Source: Acidovorax sp. CCYZU-2555 (GTDB lineage Bacteria; Pseudomonadota; Gammaproteobacteria; Burkholderiales; Burkholderiaceae_C). From it: a stretch of DNA of 64,000 nucleotides. The notes beneath the pieces were generated by a model, which did not search any database, had not been told where the DNA came from, and worked only from the letters and a program-made list of their open reading frames with translations. This document shows positions 1 to 8,503 of this stretch, piece by piece (the stretch's first letter is position 1; every line of letters starts with the position of its first letter). Location of the stretch: contig NZ_JAHCDD010000003.1 of assembly GCF_018413525.1 (NCBI RefSeq), positions 62,001 to 126,000 on the forward strand, in the 5' to 3' direction. The position numbers and the translations under genes are program-made.

Positions 1-58
1 GGTCTGACGGAACAAAGGGCGCTGTTTGCTTTTCTCAGTGGTTTTAGTTAGTTCGATT

Positions 59-199
59 AATTGGTTGGACCAATAAACCAGAAAACACAACCACCCTCGT
101 AAGATGTGCGATCTTTGAGGTTTTTGCCGCATTTATTCATAGGGAAAACACCTAACTGGAGCCTCATCGAGCCATTTTCTTTAATTGGTACGACCAATT
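59..199. promoter_or_regulatory. Twin GntR/FadR-type operators (TGGTnnnACCA)
   Basis: Two near-identical dyads lie in the gene-free first 357 bases: ATTGGTTGGACCAAT ending at 74, and AATTGGTACGACCAATT at 183-199. Both contain TGGT-N3-ACCA, the half-site arrangement known for FadR-subfamily GntR repressors. The second lies about 160 bases upstream of the cupin gene at 358. The controlled gene could equally be one running leftward out of the window. Beyond the two dyads I see no coding sequence or hairpin in 1-357. Confidence 0.5.
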
Positions 200-357
200 C
201 AAAAAGGCTTTCGTTTGACCTCACACCAATCGGCCGCGCTCCGTAGGCACCCAGCGCCAAGCCGAGTCCGCCCCGATCTACACTTTGCGAAACGTCCATC
301 CGCGGCCAGATTCCAGCACCCGCAGCTCCGCATGGACCCCATAGACCAGGACCCCTC

Positions 358-687
358 ATGAAAATGGAAAACATCCCCTTCGGCACCACCAACTGGGCCG
401 AAGTCCCCCGCACCGAGCACTCGGCCGAAGCGGGTCAGGCGTTCTGGCAGACGCAGAACTTTGGCGGCATCCGGGTGCGCATGGTCGAGTACACGGCGGG
501 CTATGTGTCGGACCACTGGTGCACCAAGGGCCATGTGCTGCTGTGCCTGGAAGGCGAGATGGAGACCGAGCTCGAAGACGGCCGCAAGTTCACGCTGAAG
601 GCCGGCATGAGCTACCAGGTGGCCGACAACGCCGAGCCGCACCGTTCGCGCTCGGTGGGCGGGGCCAAGTTGTTCATCGTCGATTGA
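358..687 (+). CDS. Small DHCW-motif-type cupin protein
   Basis: A 109-residue single-domain cupin. Residues about 50-57 read DHWCTKGH, close to the DHCW motif used to name a family of small cupins. The segment GKxxLxLEGEMxxELEDGR with a final PHRSRS strand fits one beta-barrel. No signal peptide is seen, so it should be cytoplasmic. Substrate and reaction are unknown for the family; such proteins may be metal-binding sugar- or acid-binding folds. It is a single gene, convergent with the DUF4153 gene downstream. The ATG at 358 directly follows an AGGACCC stretch that may serve as a weak ribosome-binding site. Two GntR-type dyads lie upstream and may regulate it. Confidence 0.75.
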   Translation: MKMENIPFGTTNWAEVPRTEHSAEAGQAFWQTQNFGGIRVRMVEYTAGYVSDHWCTKGHVLLCLEGEMETELEDGRKFTLKAGMSYQVADNAEPHRSRSVGGAKLFIVD

Positions 688-727
688 ACCGGGCGCGCAT
701 GCCTGCGCGCCTGATGCTTAGCCTGAT

Positions 728-2554
728 TCAGTCGGGCAGCTGCAGCCGCCCCGAGAACGGCGGCGAATTGCCCTGCGCATTTTGATGAGGCAGTTGCCAG
801 TCGGGCCAGCGCGGGCGTTCGGTGGTGATTCGGCCTTCACGCAACAGATCGCCTGTCAGGCGGTTTTCCTCGGCGGTGAAAGTATTTTTCCAGACTACGG
901 TGCCCTGGTCCTGCCATTGGCCCTGCGCATCGCGCGCGCTGAGGCGGCAGCGGCGGTTGCCGCGGTCTTCGAGACTGCACAGCAGGTGATCGGTCTGCTG
1001 GTCCTGGTCCCAGTCGCCAGACAGCAGCACGCAGTCGGCGCCGGACAACAGACATCCCAGGGCCCAGGGTTCTTCCTGCGTCTGCAGTTGCCACCAGTCC
1101 CACCAATCCGGCTGCGGTCGCGCCATGCCCGCGGGGGTCTTGATGCGCTGCTGGGCCGCGGCCAGGTCGAAATTCTCACGGGGTTCCGAGGCTGTGGAGG
1201 GACGCGTGCGCGTGGAAGCGCGCGCCACCTCGAGCCGCTGGCGTGCCTCGCCAGCCTGGAAGCCGGGGTCGCTGGCCAGCGCGTCAAGCGCGGCAAGGCC
1301 GTAGGGGCCGTGGCCCCACTTCAGATCGGTCAGGCGCTCCAGGCTGGCCTGCGACGGGTCGGCACGCAGGCGCTCGCGTTGGCTGCCGGCGCTGATGCGC
1401 TGGCCGTCGAGCAAAGGCGTCTGCAGCGCCAGCAGCAAGGCCAGCACCAGCAGCGACAGCGCCTGGTTGACGGGCGCGAGCCACTGCAGCCAGGGGCGCG
1501 CAGCGCCCTGGCGCACGCTGTGCACGGCGGCGCAGGCATAGCCCAGCGCATAGAGCCACAGCACGCCCGCGGCAGCCGCGGCCCAGACGCGCTCCAGCGT
1601 CCAGCCGTACTGCCGCACGCGCAGGCCTATGGCCACGCAGGCCAGGGTGGCGAGCACGGGCATGGCGATCAGGCTGGCATCGACCAGCCAGCGCAGCACG
1701 CGTGGATACGGCGCCCGGGCTGCCGCGCCGTCCTGGTAGACCGCATTCACGACCCAGGTCTGCAAGATCAGTACGCCCATCAGCAGTGCGGCGGCAAAGC
1801 GCGTAGCCCACAGGCCTTCGACGCCCGTGAACACCAGCGCCAGAACGAAGAACACCAGCACCCAGGCCAGCAGCGGCAGCAGCAGGCGCCCCAGCGCGAG
1901 CAGCGTCTGGCGCATCACCTGTATGGGCCGCTGCTGCGTGCGCGCCAGCCACAGGCCCAGGCCCGAAAGAAGGCCGGTCACCACGAACACGAACCACTGC
2001 GCGGAGAACAGCGTCACAAAGAAATCGACCTTGACCAGCGCGAACAAGCCGGCCCAGAGCCACAGCACGCCCCACACCAGCTGCACGCACAGCGCGGCCA
2101 GCGCCAGCACCAGCGCGTTGTTCCAGGCCTGCACGAACAGCGCGGCATAGGGCACGCGCCAGCGGCCATGGGCCATGAAGGCCTGGAACCAGGGCAAGGC
2201 GACGAACCACCACAGCGACAGGGCGACGCACAGACAGACGAAGACGCGGCTGTCTTGCTCGGGCGCATGGCGCAGGCCCCAGATCGTCCAGCCCGCCATC
2301 ACACCCACCACCGCGGCCATCACGGCGCCGCCGGCCCATAGCCGCGCGTCACGCCAGCGCGTGACCGTCATCGCCATGAACAGCGGCGGCAGCAGGATCA
2401 GCAGCAGCGCCAGGGCCTGCCAGTCCTTGTCCAGCCCCGAATGCACCAGAGCCAGCGCCAGCAGGCCTTGCAGCAGGCCCATGCAAAGCAATCCATTGCG
2501 CACCGCCGTCAGCGGTCTGTCCGGAGAAGCCAGGGGGAGCGAGGAAGTAGACAT
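728..2554 (-). CDS. DUF4153-type integral membrane protein
   Basis: 608 residues. About the first 390 form some ten to twelve hydrophobic segments starting near residue 20 (GLLCMGLLQGLLALAL). The last 200 residues are hydrophilic, rich in Trp, Gln and Arg, and probably face one side of the membrane as a soluble domain (WWDWWQLQTQEEPW around 500). Length and topology match the DUF4153 family, whose role is unknown; some members lie near transport or envelope genes. The gene stands alone and is convergent with the cupin gene (40 bases between stops). Long antisense open frames across it reflect GC-rich codon structure, not a second gene. Confidence 0.7.
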   Translation of the reverse strand: MSTSSLPLASPDRPLTAVRNGLLCMGLLQGLLALALVHSGLDKDWQALALLLILLPPLFMAMTVTRWRDARLWAGGAVMAAVVGVMAGWTIWGLRHAPEQDSRVFVCLCVALSLWWFVALPWFQAFMAHGRWRVPYAALFVQAWNNALVLALAALCVQLVWGVLWLWAGLFALVKVDFFVTLFSAQWFVFVVTGLLSGLGLWLARTQQRPIQVMRQTLLALGRLLLPLLAWVLVFFVLALVFTGVEGLWATRFAAALLMGVLILQTWVVNAVYQDGAAARAPYPRVLRWLVDASLIAMPVLATLACVAIGLRVRQYGWTLERVWAAAAAGVLWLYALGYACAAVHSVRQGAARPWLQWLAPVNQALSLLVLALLLALQTPLLDGQRISAGSQRERLRADPSQASLERLTDLKWGHGPYGLAALDALASDPGFQAGEARQRLEVARASTRTRPSTASEPRENFDLAAAQQRIKTPAGMARPQPDWWDWWQLQTQEEPWALGCLLSGADCVLLSGDWDQDQQTDHLLCSLEDRGNRRCRLSARDAQGQWQDQGTVVWKNTFTAEENRLTGDLLREGRITTERPRWPDWQLPHQNAQGNSPPFSGRLQLPD

Positions 2555-2617
2555 GGCGCGCAGTTTAGCGGCAGGCCATGTCGTCGGGCCCCGGCTGGCG
2601 CCAGGGCCTCGGCGCGA

Positions 2618-3478
2618 TCAGGCCAGCGCCGTATGCGCCTCGAAGTACGCGGCCATGGTCTTGAGCAGACCCGTGATGTCGTTGCGCACCACGTCGAAGT
2701 TGGCGTTGCGTTCGCGCGAGTCTTCGTCCATGTAGATGGGGCGGCGGATCTCGATCTGCATGCTGTGGCGCTGCAGCGCGGGCTGGCCGATCTTGGCGAT
2801 CAGCTGCACGCCCTTGTAGGGATCGTTGCGCGCCACGGTGTAGCCGCAGCCGCGCAGGTATTCCTCGACCAGCGCGACGAATGCGGGCTCGCAGGTCGTA
2901 CCGTCGCGGTCGCCGAGAACGAAGTCGGCCAGCGGCTTGTCGCTCTTGATCTGCAGGCGCTCGTAGGCGTTGTTGGGCATCGAGTGCAGGTTCAGATGCC
3001 ACACCGCGCCAAAGCGCTCATGGGTGCTGGCAACAGCCGCGGCCAGGGCCGCGTGATAGGGCTGGTAGCAGCGCGCGATGCGCTGCTGCACTTCGGCCAC
3101 CGTCAGCAGGCGGTCGTAGATGGGCGTGTTCTTGACGGTGCGCCACATCAGGCCCGAGCCCAGGCGCGTCTTCTCGCTGGGGTTCAAGGGCGTGGGCCAG
3201 GCAGCGTCCAGCAGCGTCGGGTCTATGTCGTCGAGCGTGCGGTTCAGATCGAGATAGCTGCGCGGGAACAGCGCCTCGACCAGGGTCGCGCCCAGCTTGG
3301 GAGCTTCGCCCCAGAGCGCTTCGACATGGGTGTCTTCGGCGGCGCGCAGCAGCGCGCGCGGCACGGCGTGGCCGAAGTCTTCGGGGTATAGAACGCCGCT
3401 GTGCGGCGAGTCGCAGACCAGCGGAATGGCCGCGCCTTCGGGCGCGTGCTGCAGGAACATGGGAGAGCTGTCTTGCAT
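2618..3478 (-). CDS. N-formylglutamate amidohydrolase family protein
   Basis: 286 residues of the N-formylglutamate amidohydrolase (FGase, PF05013) fold. It carries the family signatures CDSPHSG near the N-terminus, DLNRTLDDID around residue 75 and HLNLHSMP mid-protein. The known reaction is hydrolysis of N-formyl-L-glutamate to glutamate and formate in histidine degradation, but no hut genes are nearby. Because it sits 2 bases behind a Bug solute-binding gene and both lie under a divergent LysR regulator, I infer that it hydrolyses some other N-formyl or amide compound taken up or sensed by that system. The ATG at 3478 is chosen because the frame upstream only overlaps the Bug gene. Confidence 0.8.
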   Translation of the reverse strand: MQDSSPMFLQHAPEGAAIPLVCDSPHSGVLYPEDFGHAVPRALLRAAEDTHVEALWGEAPKLGATLVEALFPRSYLDLNRTLDDIDPTLLDAAWPTPLNPSEKTRLGSGLMWRTVKNTPIYDRLLTVAEVQQRIARCYQPYHAALAAAVASTHERFGAVWHLNLHSMPNNAYERLQIKSDKPLADFVLGDRDGTTCEPAFVALVEEYLRGCGYTVARNDPYKGVQLIAKIGQPALQRHSMQIEIRRPIYMDEDSRERNANFDVVRNDITGLLKTMAAYFEAHTALA

Positions 3479-3480
3479 TC

Positions 3481-4473
3481 TTACTCCACCGAAATCTTCG
3501 CCACCTTGGCGACGTTCTTGTAGCGCTGCACGGCCTGTTCGATCTGTGTCTTGAACTGCGCCGAAGTGCCGGGAATCAGCGTGGCGCCGGCCTCTTCCAT
3601 CTTGTTGATGAAGTCGGGTTCCTTCATCGCCGTGTGGATCGCCTGGTTGAGCTTCTTGATGATGGCCGGTGGCGTGCCCGCGGGAGCGACGACACCGAAC
3701 CAGCCGCCATTGCCCATCTGCGGAAAGCCCAGCTCGCCATAGGTGGGCACGTCGGGCAGCGCAGGCGAGCGCTTGTCCGAAAGCACGGCCAGCGCATGCA
3801 GGCGGCCGGCCTTGATGTGCGGCAGCGCCGAAGGCAGGTTGTCGGTGATCGCATCGACCTGGCCCGCGATCGCGTCGTTGAGCGCCATGCCCGAGCCCTT
3901 GTAGGGCACGTGCAGCAGCTTGATCTTGGCCATGCTCGAGAAGTACTCGACATTGGAGTGGCCCAGCGATCCTGTGCCCGGCGAGGCAAAGGTGATCTTG
4001 CCCGGCTCGCTCTTGGCGAGCGCGAGGAAGTCGGCCATGTTCTTGGCCGGGAACTTGCCTGTGACGGCCAGCACGCTGGGCACCGTCGCCACATTGCTCA
4101 CGGGAACGAAGTCCTTGATCGGGTCGTACTTGAGGCGGCTGCCGTAGGCCGCGACGTTGGAGCCATGCGTGCTCATGGTGGCCATGCCCAGCGTATAGCC
4201 GTCGGGTTTCGATTTGGCGACCATGTCCATGCCCAGCGAGCCGCCCGCGCCCGCGCGGTTCTCGATGACGATCGCCTGGCCCAGCACGCGCGCCGCGTAT
4301 TCGCCGATCAGGCGCGCCGCCAGATCGGTCGAGCCGCTGGCCGCGAACGGCACGATGAGCTTGATGGGCCGATCGGGATACTCGGCGTGGGCAGCGCCCG
4401 CGCCCAGGGTGGCGAAAGCGACAAGCGTCAGGGCGACGCAGCGGCGGGTGGGGAGGAAGGTGGGCGTGGTCAT
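3481..4473 (-). CDS. Bug/TctC-family periplasmic solute-binding protein
   Basis: 330 residues with a Sec signal peptide (MTTPTFLPTRRC, hydrophobic core, cleavage after AHA) and the Bug-family opening EYPDRPIKLIVPFAASGSTD. The motifs GTGSLGHSNVEYFSS and HVPYKGSG mid-protein line the ligand pocket in this family, which binds carboxylates. No TctA/TctB membrane subunits are nearby, so it is an orphan binding protein. Earlier in-frame starts exist, but the ATG at 4473 gives the cleanest signal peptide. It is the first gene of a two-gene operon with the FGase-like gene, divergent from the LysR gene at 4587. Confidence 0.88.
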   Translation of the reverse strand: MTTPTFLPTRRCVALTLVAFATLGAGAAHAEYPDRPIKLIVPFAASGSTDLAARLIGEYAARVLGQAIVIENRAGAGGSLGMDMVAKSKPDGYTLGMATMSTHGSNVAAYGSRLKYDPIKDFVPVSNVATVPSVLAVTGKFPAKNMADFLALAKSEPGKITFASPGTGSLGHSNVEYFSSMAKIKLLHVPYKGSGMALNDAIAGQVDAITDNLPSALPHIKAGRLHALAVLSDKRSPALPDVPTYGELGFPQMGNGGWFGVVAPAGTPPAIIKKLNQAIHTAMKEPDFINKMEEAGATLIPGTSAQFKTQIEQAVQRYKNVAKVAKISVE

Positions 4474-4540
4474 GGTTGGCAAGTGTGCGACGGGAGCCAC
4501 GCGCTGCAAAACGACAAATTGGCAATGAGCATGACTGTTG

Positions 4541-4564
4541 TGCATACTCGCAAGCACTCATGCA
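4541..4564. promoter_or_regulatory. Inverted repeat in LysR/Bug divergent promoter
   Basis: TGCAT at 4541-4545 and ATGCA at 4560-4564 flank a 14-base spacer in the 113-base gap between the divergent Bug and LysR genes. Position and arrangement suit a LysR-type recognition site. It is short and unproven. Confidence 0.3.
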
Positions 4565-4586
4565 CCACCGTTGACGCCACTGCCCC

Positions 4587-5546
4587 ATGCGAATGCACTC
4601 GCCCTCGATGTCCGAACTCCATGCCTTCGCCACGGCCGTGAGGCTGGGAAGCTTTTCCCGCGCCGCGGCCGAACTCTGCGTGACCCAGAGCGCCGTGAGC
4701 CGGGCCGTCGCGCGGCTGGAGCTGCACTACGGCATGCCGCTGATCAAGCGCAACGCGCATGCGCTGTCGCTCACGCCCGTGGGGCGCGAACTGCTCGATG
4801 CGGTGCGCGAACCGCTGGCCGCTATCGAGGACGTGAGCGCGCGGCTGCGCGTGGCCCCCGCCGACCGCCCGCTGCATCTGGCGGTGGTGCCCACTTTTGC
4901 CAGCGTGTGGCTGATACCGCGGCTGCGCGGCTTCCAGGACCTGCACCCCGGCATCAAGCTCAACTTCGTGCCCTACAGCAAAGGCGAAGACTTCTCGGGC
5001 ACGGTGCCCGACGCGGCCGTGCTCACCGGCCTGGGTCCCGAGGAATGGCCGCAGTGCAGCGCCGACTACGTGATAGGCCGCGAGATGGTGCCCATCTGCC
5101 ACCCCGAGCGCCTTCGGCAGCGGCTGGCGCAAGGCCTGTGGCGGCGCCCGGCCGATCTCGCGTCCGAGCCCTTGCTGTATCACACGACCGCGCCCGGCAA
5201 CTGGACGCAATGGCTGCGCGCCGCGCATGCGGGCCGCTGCGCGCCCAATCTCACGACGGCGTTCGATCAGGTGTCGATGCTGATCCAGGCCGTGATCGCC
5301 GATATGGGCATTGCGCTGGTGCAGCGCTGCCTGGTGAAGGACGCGCTGCAATCGGGTGCCGTGGTGGTGCCGTTCGATCTGCCGATCGCGCTGCAGCGCG
5401 GCTATTTCCTCTGCACGCCGCAAGACCGCCGGCCGCGGCCGGGGTTTGCGGAGTTTCGGCGCTGGTTGCTCGACGCAGCCGCGGCAGACATCCAGTCAAT
5501 GGGCATCGCGGGCGCGGCTTCCAACGGCCAAGGCCTCAGCCCATGA
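4587..5546 (+). CDS. LysR-family transcriptional regulator
   Basis: 319 residues. The N-terminal winged HTH is typical (ELHAFATAVRLGSFSRAA, then VTQSAVSRAVARLE at about 35-48), followed by a periplasmic-binding-like effector domain from about residue 95 (DRPLHLAVVPTFASVWLIP). This last feature and the overall layout resemble the GcvA-like branch of LysR proteins. It is divergent from the Bug/FGase operon and is probably its regulator as well as its own. Starts at 4593 and 4608 are also possible; none has a strong Shine-Dalgarno sequence. Confidence 0.88.
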   Translation: MRMHSPSMSELHAFATAVRLGSFSRAAAELCVTQSAVSRAVARLELHYGMPLIKRNAHALSLTPVGRELLDAVREPLAAIEDVSARLRVAPADRPLHLAVVPTFASVWLIPRLRGFQDLHPGIKLNFVPYSKGEDFSGTVPDAAVLTGLGPEEWPQCSADYVIGREMVPICHPERLRQRLAQGLWRRPADLASEPLLYHTTAPGNWTQWLRAAHAGRCAPNLTTAFDQVSMLIQAVIADMGIALVQRCLVKDALQSGAVVVPFDLPIALQRGYFLCTPQDRRPRPGFAEFRRWLLDAAAADIQSMGIAGAASNGQGLSP

Positions 5547-5699
5547 GCCAGGCATCGGGCGGCGGGCTTTCGGCGAGCCGCAGCACATGGATCAGCGCTT
5601 CCCGCATCAGGCAATGCGTCCGAGGCGGCTGCGCCGCGCAGGATGGCATCGAGCTCCCCCTCCAGCAGCTGCGCCCAGGTGTGCGGCACCTGGCCTGGA

Positions 5700-6317
5700 T
5701 CAGGCGAAGTCAAGTACCTGCTCCAGCGGCCGGCGTGGCTTCTGGGGCCAGTTCTGCGGCAATGCCGTGCCCACCGCGACCAGCAGCGCCGGCACTTCGT
5801 TGGGAGCGAGCGCGAATTCGCGCGCCACGGCTTCGGCGTCGAAACCTATCATCGGCGCCGAACCCCAGCCCATGGCCTGGGCGGCGTGCATCAGCGTGCT
5901 CGCGCCGAAAGTTGCCGTACGCACGGCTTCGTCGCGCTGCCGCTGGGGCTGCTCGAAATACAGCGACTTCGCCGCGCCTTCCCACCCCGGCACCATGGCT
6001 TCGGGCATGAAACCAGCGTCCACCGACGGTGCGAGTCGGTCGGGTAGCACACTGTGGTCGGCGAGCAGGCCGCAGACAATGAACGTCACGGCGGCATCGG
6101 TGACCTTGGCCTGGTCCCAGGCGACCTTGCGCAGGCGTTGCTTGGCTTCGGGCGTGCGCACCGCGATGAAGCGCCAGTTCTGCAGATTGAACGAAGTCGG
6201 AGCCTTGGTCGCGAGACGGATCAGGTCCTGGATCTGCGCGTCGCTGATCACTTGCGCGGCATCGAACAGGTTGGTGGTGCGACGCGCTTCGATCGCGCCG
6301 AGAACGGGATGTGACAT
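5700..6317 (-). CDS. Nitroreductase-family flavoprotein
   Basis: 205 residues. The N-terminal ARRTTNLFD segment plus ATKAPTSFNLQNWRF matches the FMN- and NAD(P)H-binding region of the nitroreductase superfamily, and GWGSAPMIGFD late in the protein is also typical. Such enzymes reduce nitro compounds, quinones or enones; the substrate here is unknown. The ATG at 6317 has GAAAGAA 6-12 bases upstream and is preferred to a TTG four codons earlier. Upstream and divergent lies a fragment of a LysR gene, which suggests that the original regulator has been lost. Confidence 0.82.
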   Translation of the reverse strand: MSHPVLGAIEARRTTNLFDAAQVISDAQIQDLIRLATKAPTSFNLQNWRFIAVRTPEAKQRLRKVAWDQAKVTDAAVTFIVCGLLADHSVLPDRLAPSVDAGFMPEAMVPGWEGAAKSLYFEQPQRQRDEAVRTATFGASTLMHAAQAMGWGSAPMIGFDAEAVAREFALAPNEVPALLVAVGTALPQNWPQKPRRPLEQVLDFA

Positions 6318-6464
6318 GGGTTCTTTCAAGGAAAAATTCGGGCGCGGGGACGGGTCAGCCGCAGCCGGTACTTTGATTCATTTGTCCGCAATTGATAACC
6401 CGGACAAAATGAAAATGACTTTTCGACAATCTCGAAAAATAAACGGCGCCGTTTCCAGCCCTGT

Positions 6465-6600
6465 CACCCCAACATCCGCATCAGCCTGCTGCTCTCCGAC
6501 TGCAATCTCGAACTGCTCAATGAACAGATCGATCTGGCGCCGCGCCACGGGCCATTGCCCGAATCCAGCATGCGCAAACTGGCAGCGAGCGCGTCCAATC
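6465..6600 (+). pseudogene. Remnant of a LysR effector-binding domain
   Basis: Read from 6465 in frame the sequence gives HPNIRISLLLSDCNLELL, then NEQIDLAPRHGPLPESSM. This closely follows the conserved LysR stretch 'P-x-V-x-L-x-L-S-D-x-x-x-D-L-x-x-E-x-x-D-L-A-x-R-x-G-P-L-P-D-S-S'. There is no HTH region before it and no continuation after it; a dispersed repeat begins at 6637. It lies divergent from the nitroreductase gene, where a LysR regulator would be expected. The rest of 6318-6918 holds this repeat and an AT-rich promoter-like stretch before 6919. Confidence 0.6.
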
Positions 6601-6636
6601 CGTTCCGGCGGCCCGTCCTAGTGCCCTGAGCGCAGG

Positions 6637-6684
6637 CCGTTCATCCTTCGACGCGGCCGGCGAGGCAGGCTCAGGACGAACGGG
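6637..6684. repeat. Dispersed REP-like palindrome, copy 1
   Basis: Starts CCGTTCATCCTTCGAC and ends CAGGCTCAGGACGAACGG, with a 13-base GC-rich insertion in the middle. The same palindromic unit recurs in this window at about 21.9-22.5 kb, 41.4 kb and 61.1 kb, always between genes. It follows the LysR remnant directly, so the decay and the repeat may be linked. Confidence 0.7.
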
Positions 6685-6918
6685 GGTGAGGCCCGCTGTT
6701 TCTTGCTCGCGCCTGACAAACCCCACCCCAAAGAGCCGCTGCGCCATTCCCATCAGAACCTCCAAAAACCGCATATCCATCCAATAAAAACAACAGCTTG
6801 CCTTTGCCGAACCAAGGCGACCCCAGCAAAAACCAGATATCCAATTCTTCTTTTCTTAGTTCCTTGCAAGCCCATGTCTTCTTAACCTTCGTCAACCACT
6901 GCATGAAGGATTGACGCC

Positions 6919-8427
6919 ATGACGAGAAGACTTTCGAGCAAGGAATCATCGCGCTCCGCCGCCGTCAAATCGCGGCTTGATTTCCCGGTGATAGACACCG
7001 ATGTGCATGTCAACGACTACACGCCCGCGCTGGAAGATTACGTGCAGCACTACGGCGGCAGCGCGCTGGTCGATGCGCTGCGCAAGTCGCTGGGCGGGCG
7101 CTTTGCCACGCGGTCGGCGGGCGGCAAGGACTGGTACCAGCAGACCCCCGAAGAACGCCAGCACCACCGCACGCTGCGTGCCCCGTGGTGGGCGCGCGTG
7201 ACGCGCAATACGCTCGATCTCGCCACATACACGCTGCCCGATCTGCTGGCCGAGCGCCTCGAAGAACAGGGCGCCGATTACTCGGTGCTGTTTCCCAACG
7301 ACGTGCTCGCGCCGGCCGCGGCTTCGGACGAGTTTCGCCAGCCGCTGCACCGCGCGATCAATCACTTTCATGCCGACCAGTACCGCAAGCACGCGCACCG
7401 GCTCACGCCCGTCGCGGGCATTCCGCTGAACACGCCGCAGGAAGGTATCGAGGAACTCGAATTCGCAGTCAAGACGCTGGGCCTCAAGGTCATCAACATC
7501 GCGGGCGGCGTGCGCCGGCCCATTCCCGCGATCGCCGCCAAGTACCCCAAGGCCGAGCACCCCGACGTGGCGCGGCATGCGAGCTACACCGACTTCTACG
7601 GCATCGACAGCCCGCACGACTACGACCCGTTCTGGGCCAAGGTGGTGGAGCTGGGCGTGCCCGTCACCACGCATTACGGCAGCCAGGGCTGGACCGGCCG
7701 CCAGTCGATCAGCAACTACATGTTCAATCACATCGGCCACTTCGCCGATGGCTCGCAGGCGTTCGCGAAAGCGCTGTTCTTCGGCGGCGTGACGCGGCGC
7801 TTTCCGGGCCTGCGCGTGGCGCTGCTCGAAGGCGGCGCCGACTGGGGCTCGCATGTCTACACGCACCTGGTCGACCGCTTCGAGAAGCGCAATCGCCAGG
7901 CTGTGCAGAACTACAACCCGGCCCATGCCGACATCGAACTGCTGGCCGGGCTGTTCGAGCAATACGGCGCCGAACTCACCAAGGGCAAGCCGGTGAACAA
8001 GGAAACGCTGCTGCGCGACAGCCTGGGCATCTCGGCGCTGCCGCACAGCCGCGAGCCCGAAGGCGACGAGCTCGATGACTTCCTCGCCGCGGGCATAGAA
8101 AGCGCCGAAGACATTCGCGAGCGCTGGGTCAAGCCCTTCTACTTTGGCGCCGAAGCCGACGACCGCACGGTGGCCGCGGCGTTCAACACCACAGTGAACC
8201 CGCTGGGCACCAAGATCAATGCGATCTGGTCTTCGGACATAGGCCACTGGGACGTTCCCGACCTGACCGAGCCGCTGGCCGAAAGCTGGGATCTGGTGGA
8301 GCAAGGCGTGATCAGCGCCGACGACTTCCGCGCGCTGGTGTTCGAGAACCCGTACCGGTTCTACACCGAGGCCAACCCCAACTTCTTCGCCGGCACCGAC
8401 ATCGCCGACAAGCTCGCCAAGCGCTGA
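6919..8427 (+). CDS. Amidohydrolase-2 family metal hydrolase
   Basis: 502 residues. The start FPVIDTDVHVNDY carries the D-x-D-x-H metal motif typical of the amidohydrolase-2 family, with later HYGSQGW and a C-terminal SSDIGHWDVPD contributing further metal ligands. Members hydrolyse or decarboxylate cyclic or aromatic carboxylates; the substrate here is unknown. It is the first gene of a same-strand run of seven genes (to 13810) containing an SsuABC-like transporter, an FMN monooxygenase and a molbindin, so I infer a step in breakdown of an organosulfur or related compound. AT-rich DNA at 6780-6880 probably contains the operon promoter. Confidence 0.8.
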   Translation: MTRRLSSKESSRSAAVKSRLDFPVIDTDVHVNDYTPALEDYVQHYGGSALVDALRKSLGGRFATRSAGGKDWYQQTPEERQHHRTLRAPWWARVTRNTLDLATYTLPDLLAERLEEQGADYSVLFPNDVLAPAAASDEFRQPLHRAINHFHADQYRKHAHRLTPVAGIPLNTPQEGIEELEFAVKTLGLKVINIAGGVRRPIPAIAAKYPKAEHPDVARHASYTDFYGIDSPHDYDPFWAKVVELGVPVTTHYGSQGWTGRQSISNYMFNHIGHFADGSQAFAKALFFGGVTRRFPGLRVALLEGGADWGSHVYTHLVDRFEKRNRQAVQNYNPAHADIELLAGLFEQYGAELTKGKPVNKETLLRDSLGISALPHSREPEGDELDDFLAAGIESAEDIRERWVKPFYFGAEADDRTVAAAFNTTVNPLGTKINAIWSSDIGHWDVPDLTEPLAESWDLVEQGVISADDFRALVFENPYRFYTEANPNFFAGTDIADKLAKR

Positions 8428-8503
8428 GCAGCGCCCCTTCTTCTTCGCTTTTTTCTGGCGCCACGCGTGGCGCCCGGCACTTCTTTTGTCCAAAGGAATC
8501 GAG

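Noticed and set aside
782-2341. Long plus-strand frame opposite the DUF4153 gene
   Set aside because: Gln/Arg/His-rich shadow of the Leu/Ala-rich membrane-protein codons; no ribosome-binding site.
2618-3478. Assignment of the FGase-like gene as histidine-degradation hutG
   Set aside because: No hutH, hutU, hutI or hutC is nearby and the operon partner is a Bug protein, so the gene symbol is withheld.
5547-5699. Possible fragment of a minus-strand coding sequence behind the nitroreductase gene (pieces reading WAQLLEGELDAIL and LMREALIHVLRLAESPP in two frames)
   Set aside because: The two pieces look protein-like and could be a frameshifted remnant, but the stretch is only 150 bases and matches no family I can name, so it is not reported as a gene.
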